Assembly (NCBI GenBank): GCA_009694195.1
Contig: SHVQ01000013.1
Coordinates: 1-62,719 of the forward strand
Direction: 5' to 3'
Source: Rhodospirillales bacterium
GTDB taxonomy: Bacteria > Pseudomonadota > Alphaproteobacteria > Rhodospirillales > SHVQ01
DNA: 62,719 bases
The notes under the pieces were generated by a model. That model saw only the letters and a list, made by a program, of their open reading frames with translations. It searched no databases and was not told the origin of the DNA. A program made the position numbers and the translations under genes. Positions 1 through 8,342 of this stretch are shown here, piece after piece (positions within the stretch are counted from its first letter, which is position 1; each line of letters begins with the position of its first letter).

Positions 1-1
1 A

Positions 2-187
2 AAGGGTGTGGCCGCGATTTCAAACGGTTCTGCCTGTACCTCGAGCAGCTATAAGCCCAGCCACGTGTTGAAAGCGATGGGGCAGTCGGATGAAGTCACT
101 CAGGAAGCGATACGAATCTCCTGGAGCCACCTTGGCCCTGTTCCAGAGTGGCATTCGATCCAAGAGGCGATCCGCAGGCTGCTATAA
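2..187 (+). CDS. Cysteine desulfurase family protein, C-terminal fragment (cut by window edge)
   Basis: An open frame runs from the window edge to TAA at 185-187. It encodes about 61 residues beginning KGVAAISNGSACTSSSYKPS. The SNGSACTS segment is the mobile loop carrying the catalytic cysteine of NifS/IscS-type PLP cysteine desulfurases, which remove sulfur from L-cysteine as an enzyme-bound persulfide. The following PSHVLKAMG and a late I-R-I/L-S-W-S-H stretch resemble the DndA/IscS-like branch more than SufS. The N-terminal PLP domain lies outside the window, so the subfamily cannot be settled. The next gene-like feature is an insertion sequence about 150 bp downstream. The family call is firm; the DndA resemblance is a recollection of the family pattern. 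Confidence 0.85.
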   Translation, partial: KGVAAISNGSACTSSSYKPSHVLKAMGQSDEVTQEAIRISWSHLGPVPEWHSIQEAIRRLL

Positions 188-226
188 GGGTTATACCAAC
201 GGTCCTTGGTTCTGACCTGTCCTCAT

Positions 227-316
227 GGTCATGGCCGGGCTTGTCCCGGCCACCCACGCCTCTGATCCGATTGTCTTTTTAAGACGTGGATGCCCGCGAC
301 AAGCGCGGGCATGACG
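227..316. repeat. Intergenic palindromic repeat element
   Basis: Two hairpins sit side by side: GGCCGGG (233-239) pairs with CCCGGCC (245-251), and GCCCGCG (292-298) pairs with CGCGGGC (304-310). The outer arms, GTCATGG at the left and GCATGAC at the right, are also inverted, so the whole block can fold as one cruciform. This pattern (…CCGGGCTTGTCCCGG… / …GCCCGCGACAAGCGCGGGC…) is a common intergenic repeat style in Hyphomicrobiales and relatives. It is non-coding. Confidence 0.75.
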
Positions 317-340
317 AGTCAAGATCAGCAGCGCTTGGTA

Positions 341-1509
341 TTATACCAAGTCCCATTGATTAGGACCGATGAGCCCAATCGCGCAGGCCGATGGACATGA
401 TGCGCCAGGGCTGGTCGACGAGCTTGTTCCAGGCGTCGCAGCAGTGATCGAGGATGTCGTCGAAGGAGTCGAAGACGCGGTTGGAGAGCCAGTTGTCGCG
501 CATGAACTGCCAGACGTTCTCGACCGGGTTGAGCTCGGGCGAGCGGGCGGGCAACGATACGATGGTGATGTTCGCCGGAATGTTGAGCTTTGCGGACGTG
601 TGCCAGCCCGCCTGATCGACGAGCAGAACGGCATGTGCGTCTTCGGCGACGGCGAGCGATATCTCCTCGAGATGCAGGGCCATGGCCTCGGTGTTGCAGA
701 AGGGGAGAACCAGCCCGGCCCCCTTGCCCGCCGCCGGACAGATGGCGCCGAAGATATAGGCCGATTGGGTGCGTTGATCGTGGGGCGCCGACGGCCGTGT
801 CCCGCGCCTGGCCCAGCGGCGGGTGCGCTTGTTCTTTTGGCCGATCCGGGCCTCGTCCTGGAACCAGACCTCTATCGTCGTGCCCGCCGCTTGGCGGCGC
901 GCGATCGTTGCCAGGACCGCGGGGAAGTTTTTTTAAAATCTCCCGCCACCGCGGGGTTTTGCGCGTGATGGCGCGGGCGGGCCGAGAGCTTGCGGTAGCC
1001 CATCGAGCGCAGCACGCGGCTCAGCGTCTGCTTGGCGACGACGATCCGGAACTCTTCCCAGATCCACTGGATCAGATCGACCAGCCGCCAGCGCACGACA
1101 CCGTGGACCGCCGGGATCGGCCCCTCCTCGATCATCCGTGCCAGCGCGCGTCGATGGACGTCCTTCAGCTTGGGCGGCTGACCGGGCGCCGTCTTGCCGA
1201 TCAACCCATCCGGACCCTCGGCGTTGAACCGAACCACCCAGTCCCGGACAATCTGAACGCCCACACCGCCGATCCGCGCCGCGTCACGCCGCTCGCCGCC
1301 ATCGTAAATCTCGGCCACCGCGAGCAGCCGGCGACCTTGGTTCGCGTCCCGAGTCCGCTTCGCAAGTCCCCGAAGCGCGGCGCCGTCAAAGTCCCTTCGC
1401 AGCGATATCGCGGCCGCCATGGGAAACCTCCATCCGTTTGCCACCTTGAATCATCTTTTCGCCGCCTTGGGAATCCCCTTCGAGAGTCACGCTCTCCGGG
1501 ACGTGGTAT
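341..1509 (-). mobile_element. IS630-family insertion sequence
   Basis: A split DDE transposase on the minus strand is bracketed by imperfect terminal inverted repeats. The left end reads ATACCAAGTCCC (343-354). The right end reads GGGACGTGGTAT (1498-1509), whose complement ATACCACGTCCC differs at one base. The length, about 1.17 kb, is normal for IS630. IS630 elements duplicate a TA target; the exact outer base is uncertain because the left flank is TA-rich and no clean TA duplication shows at the right end. The right end lies just upstream of a damaged lipoprotein gene. Confidence 0.8.
360..1420 (-). CDS. IS630-family transposase, split by a -1 frameshift (possibly programmed)
   Basis: The N-terminal frame (872-1420, starting MAAAISLRRDFDG) carries the helix-turn-helix region typical of IS630 transposases. 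It ends in a run of seven A bases on the coding strand (928-934 on the + strand). Slipping back one base there changes the product from GDFKKTS to GDFKKNFP and joins the second frame, which reaches the stop at 360. That second frame holds the DDE catalytic core: the first Asp in WFQDEARIG (near 850), the second in LLVDQAGWH and the Glu in NPVENVWQF. All three acidic residues are present, so nothing but the frame junction is broken. An A7 slip is a known programmed frameshift site in insertion sequences, and frameshifted transposases occur in part of this family; a sequencing indel is the alternative. Confidence 0.8.
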
Positions 1510-1655
1510 TACACCGCATTGCGACGTTGTTCGAGAGAGACGGTATTGCATCCCTGCGGCAAGCGCGTGCTTTCGCGTACCAAGGCCGAATGTTATGGAA
1601 AGGACGGCGCCGCGGGGACCGCCCGGATTCCGCCCTGCGGCTCAGGAGCATGCGG

Positions 1656-2240
1656 ATGCCCAGACCTTATCTCCTGCTGGCCGTTCTTGGGTTGATTCTC
1701 GGCGCTTGCGTCACGCTCCCTTCCTCGCAGGAAACGCTCGATCCCGGGGCTTTCCCAATCACGTTCGCAGCAGCCGGCCTGGCAGGCACGCAGGAGCGAT
1801 TCGTCCGCGCCGTCGGCCTGACCAATCACGTTGCCTATGTCGGCATGTGGGACGCCAGCGACGGGGGCCCTCGCCGTGCATACATCCAAGCTTACCACTA
1901 CCCCCAAGGCACGTATGGAACCAAGCCACCCGACTTCGAGGAATACTTCCCCAAGTTCGAACCGGCTTTCCAGAACAAGGCCCTGCGGTTCGAGCCTGTA
2001 AAAGCTCTGCTCGGCCTCGACGGGATTATTTACTACCGGGCATTCTCCGACGGTGCTGCGTCCTGCGTCGCATTTTTCGAGCACATTTGAATCAACGAAT
2101 CGACACCGGCCAACGTACCCGGCGATGGCGAGGTCAACGGCTACTACTGCGCGCCCAAGGGAGAGCGACTCGACGACTCCCAGGTCGGGGACTTCCTCTC
2201 GAGTCTTCGACACCGGGACGCGAGGCGGCGGTCAGGCTGA
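1656..2240 (+). pseudogene. Small lipoprotein gene interrupted by an in-frame TGA
   Basis: The start at ATG 1656 is favoured because AGGAG lies 7 nt upstream (1644-1648); an ATG at 1650 is too close to it. The first residues form a lipoprotein signal with lipobox LILGAC, predicting an outer- or inner-membrane-anchored periplasmic protein. The open frame stops at TGA 2088-2090 after 144 codons, yet coding-like sequence continues in the same frame for about 49 more codons to TGA 2238-2240 and includes GEVNGYYCAPKGERL. This looks like one ancestral protein of about 194 residues with a point nonsense mutation. I do not recognise the family. Its tail overlaps the tail of the convergent TPR gene by 9 bp. 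Confidence 0.6.
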
Positions 2241-3851
2241 TCGCCGAACCTCAGCCATTAGCGTCCGGAAGACGCCGGCCCAATCGCCGCGCCTCTCCTG
2301 ACGGAAGAGCCGCATGGACGGGTACCAGGGGGAGTCGGAACGATCGCGCTGCCAGCGCCAATCCGGCCGGAAGGGAACGAGGGTCCACACCGGCACCCCC
2401 AGCGCGCCTGCGAGATGCGCGAGCGCCGTGTCCACGCTGATGACGAGGTCGAGCTCGACGAGCACGGCAGCGGTCGCGGCAAAATCGGTAAGCTTGTCGC
2501 CGAGGTCGATTGCCCGGGCGAGAGGGGGGTGCCGGCTCACGGCCTCGCGCCCGGGCCCCACCTGAAGGATGACGACGTCTCGTCCCGCCTGCTCGACCAG
2601 GGGCGCGAAAAGCCCCGGGTCGACCGAGCGCCGGCGATCGTTGGCGTTGGCCGGGTTGCCGGCCCACGCGATCCCGATCCGCCGGCGCCCGCGGGAAGGC
2701 GGCAAGAGGGCGCGCTCCTTGGGCGGAGTGACATAGGGGACAGCAGCCGGAATCGACTCGGGCGTCGTCTTAAAGATCCGGGGAAGGCTCATAAGCGGGG
2801 CATGGACATCGAAGGGCGGCGTGGGTTCGCCCTGCTGGACGACCGCATCCACACCCGCGACGGTTCGGAGAAGGCGCGCGAGTGCCGGTTGGCACTCGAG
2901 CACGACACGTCCGCCCCGCGCCTTCACGAGCGGGACATAGCGGACAAACTGGATGGTATCGCCCAAGCCCTGCTCCGCGTGGAGAAGGACGGTTTTCCCC
3001 GCGATCGGCTCGCCTGCCCACGCGGGGACAGGAAGATCGCGCGCCGGCGGGAAGCCCGGCTTTCGCCACCGCCATTCATATTCGGCGAACCCTTCCGCGA
3101 ATCGCCCGGTCAGGAGGAATGCCAGCGCCCGATTGCACCGGGCTTCGCCATGGGTGGAGTCGAGGCCGAGCGCGCGCCCGTAACTCTCGATCGCGTCATC
3201 GATCCGCATCAACTCGAAGAGGGTGTTGGCGCGATTGACGTGAGCCGGCACCAGCGAGGGGTCGAGACGGCTTGCGGTCTCGTACCGGGCAAGCGCCTCG
3301 TCCATCCTGTCGAGGGCGAAAAGCGGATTGCCGAGGTCGTTCTCGAATTTCGCATTGCCGGGATCGAGTCGGAGGGCCGTATCGTAAGCCTCCACCGCAG
3401 GCCCGTACCGGCCCTGCTGAAAACGGCAGCGGCCGAGATTGTAATGCGCGCGGGCGAAATCGGGCTTCAGCGCGATCGACCGGAGCAAGCTCTCCTCGGC
3501 CTCTTCAAGGGCGTTCAGGTCGATGAGAATGGCGCCAAGGTTGCACTGAACTTCCGCCTGGCTCGGATCGCAGGCGAGCGAAGCACGATAGGCGGCCACG
3601 GCCCCATCTCGGTCGCCTTTTGCTTGGAGCGCATTGCCGAGGTTGTTGTGGGCGCCGGCGTGACCGGGTTTCAGATCGATCGCGCGGCGGAGGCAGCCAA
3701 CCGCGTCGTCGAGCCGTCCCTGGCCGCGAAGCGCGGCCCCCAGATTGGCGAGCGCCTCCACATCGCCCGGCGCGGCCGCGAGAAGTCGCCGGTAAAGGGT
3801 CTCCGCTTCGGCGAGACGGCCCGATCGATGATGATCGACGGCCGCAGCCAT
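2232..3851 (-). CDS. TPR-repeat protein with C-terminal glycosyltransferase-9/heptosyltransferase-like domain
   Basis: The protein has 539 residues. About seven consecutive 34-residue tetratricopeptide repeats fill residues 1-270, recognisable by the recurrent A-x-N-x-G and A-I-x-L-x-P pattern. The C-terminal half contains LLHAEQGLGDTIQFVRYVP, the nucleotide-sugar-binding style seen in GT9 (heptosyltransferase-like) proteins, and ends with a region including VDTALAHLAGALGVPVWTL, also typical of that fold. Such TPR-GT proteins are common in Alphaproteobacteria and their acceptors are mostly unknown. The ATG at 3851 is preferred because residues upstream of it are read in the wrong frame of the neighbouring decarboxylase gene; a GTG at 3884 is possible. 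It lies 61 bp downstream of the decarboxylase and may be the last gene of the operon, but a functional link is not evident. Confidence 0.85.
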   Translation of the reverse strand: MAAAVDHHRSGRLAEAETLYRRLLAAAPGDVEALANLGAALRGQGRLDDAVGCLRRAIDLKPGHAGAHNNLGNALQAKGDRDGAVAAYRASLACDPSQAEVQCNLGAILIDLNALEEAEESLLRSIALKPDFARAHYNLGRCRFQQGRYGPAVEAYDTALRLDPGNAKFENDLGNPLFALDRMDEALARYETASRLDPSLVPAHVNRANTLFELMRIDDAIESYGRALGLDSTHGEARCNRALAFLLTGRFAEGFAEYEWRWRKPGFPPARDLPVPAWAGEPIAGKTVLLHAEQGLGDTIQFVRYVPLVKARGGRVVLECQPALARLLRTVAGVDAVVQQGEPTPPFDVHAPLMSLPRIFKTTPESIPAAVPYVTPPKERALLPPSRGRRRIGIAWAGNPANANDRRRSVDPGLFAPLVEQAGRDVVILQVGPGREAVSRHPPLARAIDLGDKLTDFAATAAVLVELDLVISVDTALAHLAGALGVPVWTLVPFRPDWRWQRDRSDSPWYPSMRLFRQERRGDWAGVFRTLMAEVRRSA

Positions 3852-3912
3852 GAGCCGCCCGCGATCGAAATGCGGGTCCGGCACAGGGCCCGTCGGAGGT
3901 GCCGAGCCCGCG

Positions 3913-5040
3913 TTAGATGTAGTAGGCCGCGAGCGGCTGGAACCCGTTGAACGCGACCGACGCATAGGTCGTTGTGTACGCCCCCGTCGCGCGAATTTCC
4001 AACCGGTCGCCCACTTTGAGGTCGTTCGGCAGGCGATAGTCGGCGCGCTCATAGAGCACGTCCATGCTGTCGCATGTCGGTCCGGCCAGGATGACCGGCT
4101 CCGGCCTTCCGTTGCGGGCGCTCACGATCGGATATTGGATCGCTTCGTCCATGGTCTCCGCGAGGCCGCCGAACTTCCCGATATCGAGAAACACCCAGCG
4201 CTTCTCGTCGGTCGCCGACTTCTTCGAGATCAGGACGACCTCGCTGTGGATGACGCCGGCACTGCCGACCAGCGCGCGACCGGGTTCGATCACGGTGTCC
4301 GGAATCGAATTGCCGAAATGCGTGAGCAATGCCTTGTGGATCGTACGGGCATAGACGCGCGGCGACGGCACCTCCTGGCGGTAGCGGGTGGGAAATCCAC
4401 CGCCCAAATTGACCATCTGCAGCTGCACGCCGTCGACTTTGAGGCGCTGGAACAGCTCCGCCGTGGTCTTCAGCGCATTGTCCCACTGTTTGGGATCGCG
4501 CTGCTGGGAGCCCACGTGGAAGGAGAGGCCGTAGGGAACCACTCCTTTGGAGGGTGCGATCCGCAACAGCTCGTAGGCCATGGCTGGATCGCAGCCGAAC
4601 TTGCGCGAGAGCGGCCAGTCGGCACCTTCGTTGCTGGTGAGGATGCGGCAGAACACGCGCGACGCGGGCGCCGCCTGACTCAATTTGTCGAGCTCGGCCG
4701 CACTGTCGAAGGCGAACATGCGGACGCCGAGCTCGTAGGCGCGTGCAATGTCGACCTCCTTCTTGATCGTGTTGCCATAGGAAATGCGTTCCGGTCCGGC
4801 ACCCGCCGCCAGGGCCATTTCGATCTCCGGCACGGACGCGGCGTCGAAGCAGGCTCCTTGACGGGCCAGCAGCGTCAGTATCTCGGGGGCCGGATTCGCC
4901 TTCACCGCGTAGTAAATGCGGGAATCCGGCATCGCCTTCCGCAAGGCCTTGAAGTTGCTCTCAACGATGCCGAGGTCGAGCACCAGGAATGGAGTCGGCG
5001 GTCGTCGATCGTTGAGGAAGGCGGCTACTTTCTTGCTCAT
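3913..5040 (-). CDS. Ornithine decarboxylase, type III PLP fold (alanine-racemase-like)
   Basis: The 375-residue product decarboxylates L-ornithine to putrescine in the cytoplasm, as a PLP-dependent head-to-tail dimer of the eukaryotic-type (fold III) ODC family. The PLP lysine is K47 in YYAVKANP. The phosphate-binding glycines are in NLGGGFP (211-217) and EPGR (252-255), and the catalytic cysteine is C323 in GPTCDSMD. The length matches short bacterial ODCs. The gene follows homospermidine synthase with a 43-bp gap on the same strand, so putrescine made here would feed that enzyme. Some relatives also accept lysine (giving cadaverine), which sequence alone cannot exclude. Confidence 0.92.
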   Translation of the reverse strand: MSKKVAAFLNDRRPPTPFLVLDLGIVESNFKALRKAMPDSRIYYAVKANPAPEILTLLARQGACFDAASVPEIEMALAAGAGPERISYGNTIKKEVDIARAYELGVRMFAFDSAAELDKLSQAAPASRVFCRILTSNEGADWPLSRKFGCDPAMAYELLRIAPSKGVVPYGLSFHVGSQQRDPKQWDNALKTTAELFQRLKVDGVQLQMVNLGGGFPTRYRQEVPSPRVYARTIHKALLTHFGNSIPDTVIEPGRALVGSAGVIHSEVVLISKKSATDEKRWVFLDIGKFGGLAETMDEAIQYPIVSARNGRPEPVILAGPTCDSMDVLYERADYRLPNDLKVGDRLEIRATGAYTTTYASVAFNGFQPLAAYYI

Positions 5041-5083
5041 TTCACGCTGTCAACCTCCGTCAGTGCGAGGGGCTAGGTCCGAG

Positions 5084-6511
5084 TTAAAGCACGCGAATGT
5101 TCTTGAATTGCCACGGGTCGTCCTTGTCGAGATCTTCGGCGAACAGCACGCCCCGGCCTTCGAGCGGGGTCCAATCGCTGTATTTGCCGACCACGGGACC
5201 GAGGTAGGGAATGCAGATATCGAGCACACGCTCGAAATCCATCTCGTCGGGCTCGGTGATCCCGCGCTCCGGGTTCTCGATCGCCCATACCATGCCGGCC
5301 AGCACCGGCGCCGTGACCTGCAGACTGGTCGCGTTATTGTGGGGCACGAGCTCCCGCGCTTCGCCGATCGATAGCTGCGAGCCGTACCAGTAGGCACCCT
5401 TCTCATGGCCCATCAGGAGCACGCCCAGCTCATCGATGCCGGTCGTGATCTCGTCCATGAGGATGCGATCTTCCTTCTGACGGACAAGGTTCTTGCCCGC
5501 GTATTCGTGCAGAGAGAGCACCGCGTCGTCGCACGGGTGATAGGCGTAGTGCACCGTCGGCCGGTAGAGGACTTTGTCCTTCTCGGCGACCGTGAAGTAA
5601 TCGGAGATCGAGATGGACTCGCCGTGGGTGATCAAAAACCCATGGAACGGCCCCTCGAGCGGCGTCCAGGTGCGGACCCGCGTCGTCACGCCCGGCCGCT
5701 TCAAGTAGATGGCCGACCCGCGGCCGAACTCATGCCGGCCGCCGTCGTGCGGCCAGTGCCGCTCGTGGCTGCCCCAACCGAGCTCGGCCGGCTGGGAGCC
5801 CTCGCTGATGAAGCCGTCGACCGACCAGGTGTTGACGAACTCGCCAGGCATCTTCGGCCTGCTCGCAACTTGGGTATCGCGCTCGGCGATGTGGATGACC
5901 TTGATGCCGATATCCATGGCAAGCCTACCCCAATCGGCCCGCGTGCGCGGACGCTTCCCGTTGCGCCCGGTGTCGGCCGCGATGTTGAGCATGGCCTGCT
6001 TGACGAAATGCGACACCAATCCCGGATTGGCGCCGTGCGTCAGCACGGCGGTCGGCCGCTTCTCCGACGTGCGGAGCGCGAGCGCCGATTCCCGGAGCGC
6101 GTAGTTGGAACGCATCGCGGGCGGCACCGAGGTGTCGAAATACCCGCCCGCCCATGGCTCGATGCAGGTATCGAGGTAAAGCGCGCCCCGTTCCCAGCAA
6201 AGCTTTATCAGCGCGAGGCTGGACACGTCGACCGACAGATTCAACAGAAAATCCCCGTGCCCGAGACGCGGCTCCAGGATATCGCGGTAGTTCTCCTGGG
6301 TCAGCGGCTTCACGTGGAACTCGATGTTGTGCTCGGCCGCCACGCGCCCATCCCCTTCATGAGCGCTGATGATCGTGATCTGACCGGGCGTCATATCGAT
6401 GTGCCGGAGGATCAGCGGAAGTACACCCTTTCCGATGCTCCCGAATCCGACCATGACAAGCCGCCCTGGAAAGGCGACGTGGCGTTTGGCTTTTGCCATT
6501 GTTTTTTCCAT
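5084..6511 (-). CDS. hss: Homospermidine synthase
   Basis: The 475-residue enzyme makes sym-homospermidine from two putrescines (or from putrescine plus spermidine) in an NAD-dependent reaction, in the cytoplasm. It belongs to the saccharopine-dehydrogenase-like Rossmann family; the nucleotide loop GFGSIGKG is at about residues 23-30. The downstream segments ISAHEGDG, TCIEPWAGGYFD and LTHGANPGLVSHFVKQA are hallmark stretches of bacterial Hss. Homospermidine is the characteristic polyamine of many Alphaproteobacteria, which supports the taxonomic reading. ATG 6511 follows GAAGA; a second in-frame ATG at 6499 follows GGA and is equally possible. The gene lies between two decarboxylase genes, 38 bp after one and 43 bp before the other. 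Confidence 0.95.
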   Translation of the reverse strand: MEKTMAKAKRHVAFPGRLVMVGFGSIGKGVLPLILRHIDMTPGQITIISAHEGDGRVAAEHNIEFHVKPLTQENYRDILEPRLGHGDFLLNLSVDVSSLALIKLCWERGALYLDTCIEPWAGGYFDTSVPPAMRSNYALRESALALRTSEKRPTAVLTHGANPGLVSHFVKQAMLNIAADTGRNGKRPRTRADWGRLAMDIGIKVIHIAERDTQVASRPKMPGEFVNTWSVDGFISEGSQPAELGWGSHERHWPHDGGRHEFGRGSAIYLKRPGVTTRVRTWTPLEGPFHGFLITHGESISISDYFTVAEKDKVLYRPTVHYAYHPCDDAVLSLHEYAGKNLVRQKEDRILMDEITTGIDELGVLLMGHEKGAYWYGSQLSIGEARELVPHNNATSLQVTAPVLAGMVWAIENPERGITEPDEMDFERVLDICIPYLGPVVGKYSDWTPLEGRGVLFAEDLDKDDPWQFKNIRVL

Positions 6512-6549
6512 TCTTCATTCAGGCGGACCGAGGCCCGCCGTCTTCCTGG

Positions 6550-8328
6550 TTATTTTCGTCGTCGCGCGCGTGGGGTCGGGCGTACCGGCACGGCGCTCGC
6601 GAGCCGTCCGCGGGCGCGCGCCTCGATCTCCGGCCACAACGCGACAATTTCGTCCGCCGACATTTTTCCGTAGAGGGCCATCGCCTCTTCGGCAACCGCG
6701 AGCGCGAACGGTTTTTCCATGCGGCGCCACGAATCCAGGTCCCAGCCTTCGTTCGACTGGCGAAGTCGGCGTTCGGCGATGAACACCTGCGCAGGCAGAC
6801 GCTGCCCGTCGGCTGTGCTGACATCGAATTGCCGGAGCCCGTAATCGTTCGTCTCGTAGAACCGGAGGCGATCGAGATCGCCGGTGGTCAGGCCGTCGAT
6901 GAGCGTTCCCTGGACGACGCCGCCCGGGCGCGGGACCACCATGGGGTAGCGTTCGCCCTGCACGCGCCGGCGGCGGAAGCCGTGGATGGCAGCGTCGCGA
7001 AACACGAGCCCGTCCGTGTCGCGACCGAGCACGACCCGGAGCACGTCGCGGTCGAGCAGGCTTCCGAACACGAACAAGGGCATGGGCGCAGGCGTGACAA
7101 CGGTCGCCGAATCAAGACCGGCATGAAGACCGGGCGTGCCGATGAGCGGCAAGTCGCGCACCTCGACCTCGACGCCGCGCGTGAAGCCGTTGAAGGCCGT
7201 GCGAAGCGTCTGGCCATAGGCGCCGACTTGGCCGACCTCGATCCAGTCGCCCTCGCCGATGTCAGAGGGCAGCATGAAAGGTCCGGCCATGCGGTCGGCG
7301 CTGTCGCAGGTCGGCCCCAGCAGCACAAACTGTTCGCGAGGCTGTACCGCCCCGCCGCTTGACTGAATGCGCCGGACCGGGAACCGAAAACCCGGCACGC
7401 CTGCGTCCGACAGGTTGCCGTAAATCCCGTCGTTAATGAAAAGCTGATAGCCGCGCCGCATCAGGACCTGGACGACCAGCGATGCGCCAGCGGCGACGAG
7501 CGCCCGGCCGGGCTCGCACCAGACCTCGCAGGCGGCCGGAAGGCCGAGCTGCGCGATGCCGCGCCTGATGGCCTGGATGAAGTCGTCGAAGGGGAGCGGC
7601 GTGCGGTCGGCGTAGCTCACGGGAAATCCGCCGCCGACATCGAGCACGTCGAGCGTGACGCCGGCCGCAGCGATCACGGGGCCCGCCAACGCCAGCGCGC
7701 GCTCATAGGCAGCCGGATCGAAGCACTGCGAGCCGACGTGAAAGCAGACTCCGAGCCGCCGGGCGACACCGCGCGCGCGCTTCAAGAGCACGACGGCATC
7801 CTCGGCACGGGCGCCGAACCGTCCGGTCAAGTCATAAGCCGTGTCCGCCTTCGGCAGCGCGAGGCGGACGTGCAGGCCCAAATCCTTCGCGCCGGCAGTT
7901 TCCGCGAGGATCTTGTCGAGCTCGGCCTCCGTATCGAGGGCGAAGTCGCGCACGCCGTGCGCTTCGTATGCCGCACGGATCGCGGAGCGCGCCTTCACCG
8001 GATGCATGTACGCAAGGAATGCATCGGGAAAGAGACCGCGTACGAGCTCGATCTCTCCCAGCGACGCGACATCAAAGGCACGAATGCCGGCATCGTAGAG
8101 AGCGCGGAGCACGGAGGGATTGGGGTTGCACTTCGCCGCATAAAGGACGCGGCCGGGAAACAACTGTTGGAACCGCTTCGCTGTCTCCGCTAGCGCCCCC
8201 GGACGGTGACAGAGCACCGGATCGGCGGGACGCAGTTCCGCCACGACCTCGTCAACCGAGGGCAACGGGTGATTCAGGGTTTGAAGACATCGAAGCCGGT
8301 CGAGTGCAAAACCGGAAGTCTGGAACAT
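6550..8328 (-). CDS. Fusion protein: type III PLP decarboxylase + gamma-glutamylcyclotransferase-like (AIG2) domain
   Basis: The 592-residue protein combines two domains. Residues 1-390 are a full ornithine/diamino-acid decarboxylase: PLP lysine K66 in YAAKCNP, glycine loop DVGGGFP (230-236), CEPGR (271-275) and active-site cysteine C341 in GPTCDSAD. Residues 415-555 have the GGCT/AIG2 fold: the substrate loop FVFGSL (419-424) and the YETNDYG segment with the likely catalytic acid E492. Gamma-glutamylcyclotransferases split gamma-glutamyl-amines or amino acids into 5-oxoproline plus the free amine. A decarboxylase joined to such a domain could handle gamma-glutamylated polyamines, but that is inference. 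The gene opens the operon; AAGG sits just upstream of ATG 8328, and a structured leader precedes it. Confidence 0.88.
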   Translation of the reverse strand: MFQTSGFALDRLRCLQTLNHPLPSVDEVVAELRPADPVLCHRPGALAETAKRFQQLFPGRVLYAAKCNPNPSVLRALYDAGIRAFDVASLGEIELVRGLFPDAFLAYMHPVKARSAIRAAYEAHGVRDFALDTEAELDKILAETAGAKDLGLHVRLALPKADTAYDLTGRFGARAEDAVVLLKRARGVARRLGVCFHVGSQCFDPAAYERALALAGPVIAAAGVTLDVLDVGGGFPVSYADRTPLPFDDFIQAIRRGIAQLGLPAACEVWCEPGRALVAAGASLVVQVLMRRGYQLFINDGIYGNLSDAGVPGFRFPVRRIQSSGGAVQPREQFVLLGPTCDSADRMAGPFMLPSDIGEGDWIEVGQVGAYGQTLRTAFNGFTRGVEVEVRDLPLIGTPGLHAGLDSATVVTPAPMPLFVFGSLLDRDVLRVVLGRDTDGLVFRDAAIHGFRRRRVQGERYPMVVPRPGGVVQGTLIDGLTTGDLDRLRFYETNDYGLRQFDVSTADGQRLPAQVFIAERRLRQSNEGWDLDSWRRMEKPFALAVAEEAMALYGKMSADEIVALWPEIEARARGRLASAVPVRPTPRARRRK

Positions 8329-8342
8329 CGCCTTAGTAACCC

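Noticed and set aside
225..320. Possible CRISPR repeat near the left end
   Set aside because: Only palindromic blocks with no regular spacers; fits an intergenic palindromic element.
590..2440. A 616-codon plus-strand frame across the IS630 element
   Set aside because: It is antisense to the transposase; its product is Arg/Pro/Ala-rich low-complexity sequence typical of a high-GC shadow frame.
2415..3950. A 511-codon plus-strand frame opposite the TPR gene
   Set aside because: It mirrors the TPR protein, has no ribosome-binding site and no family motif.
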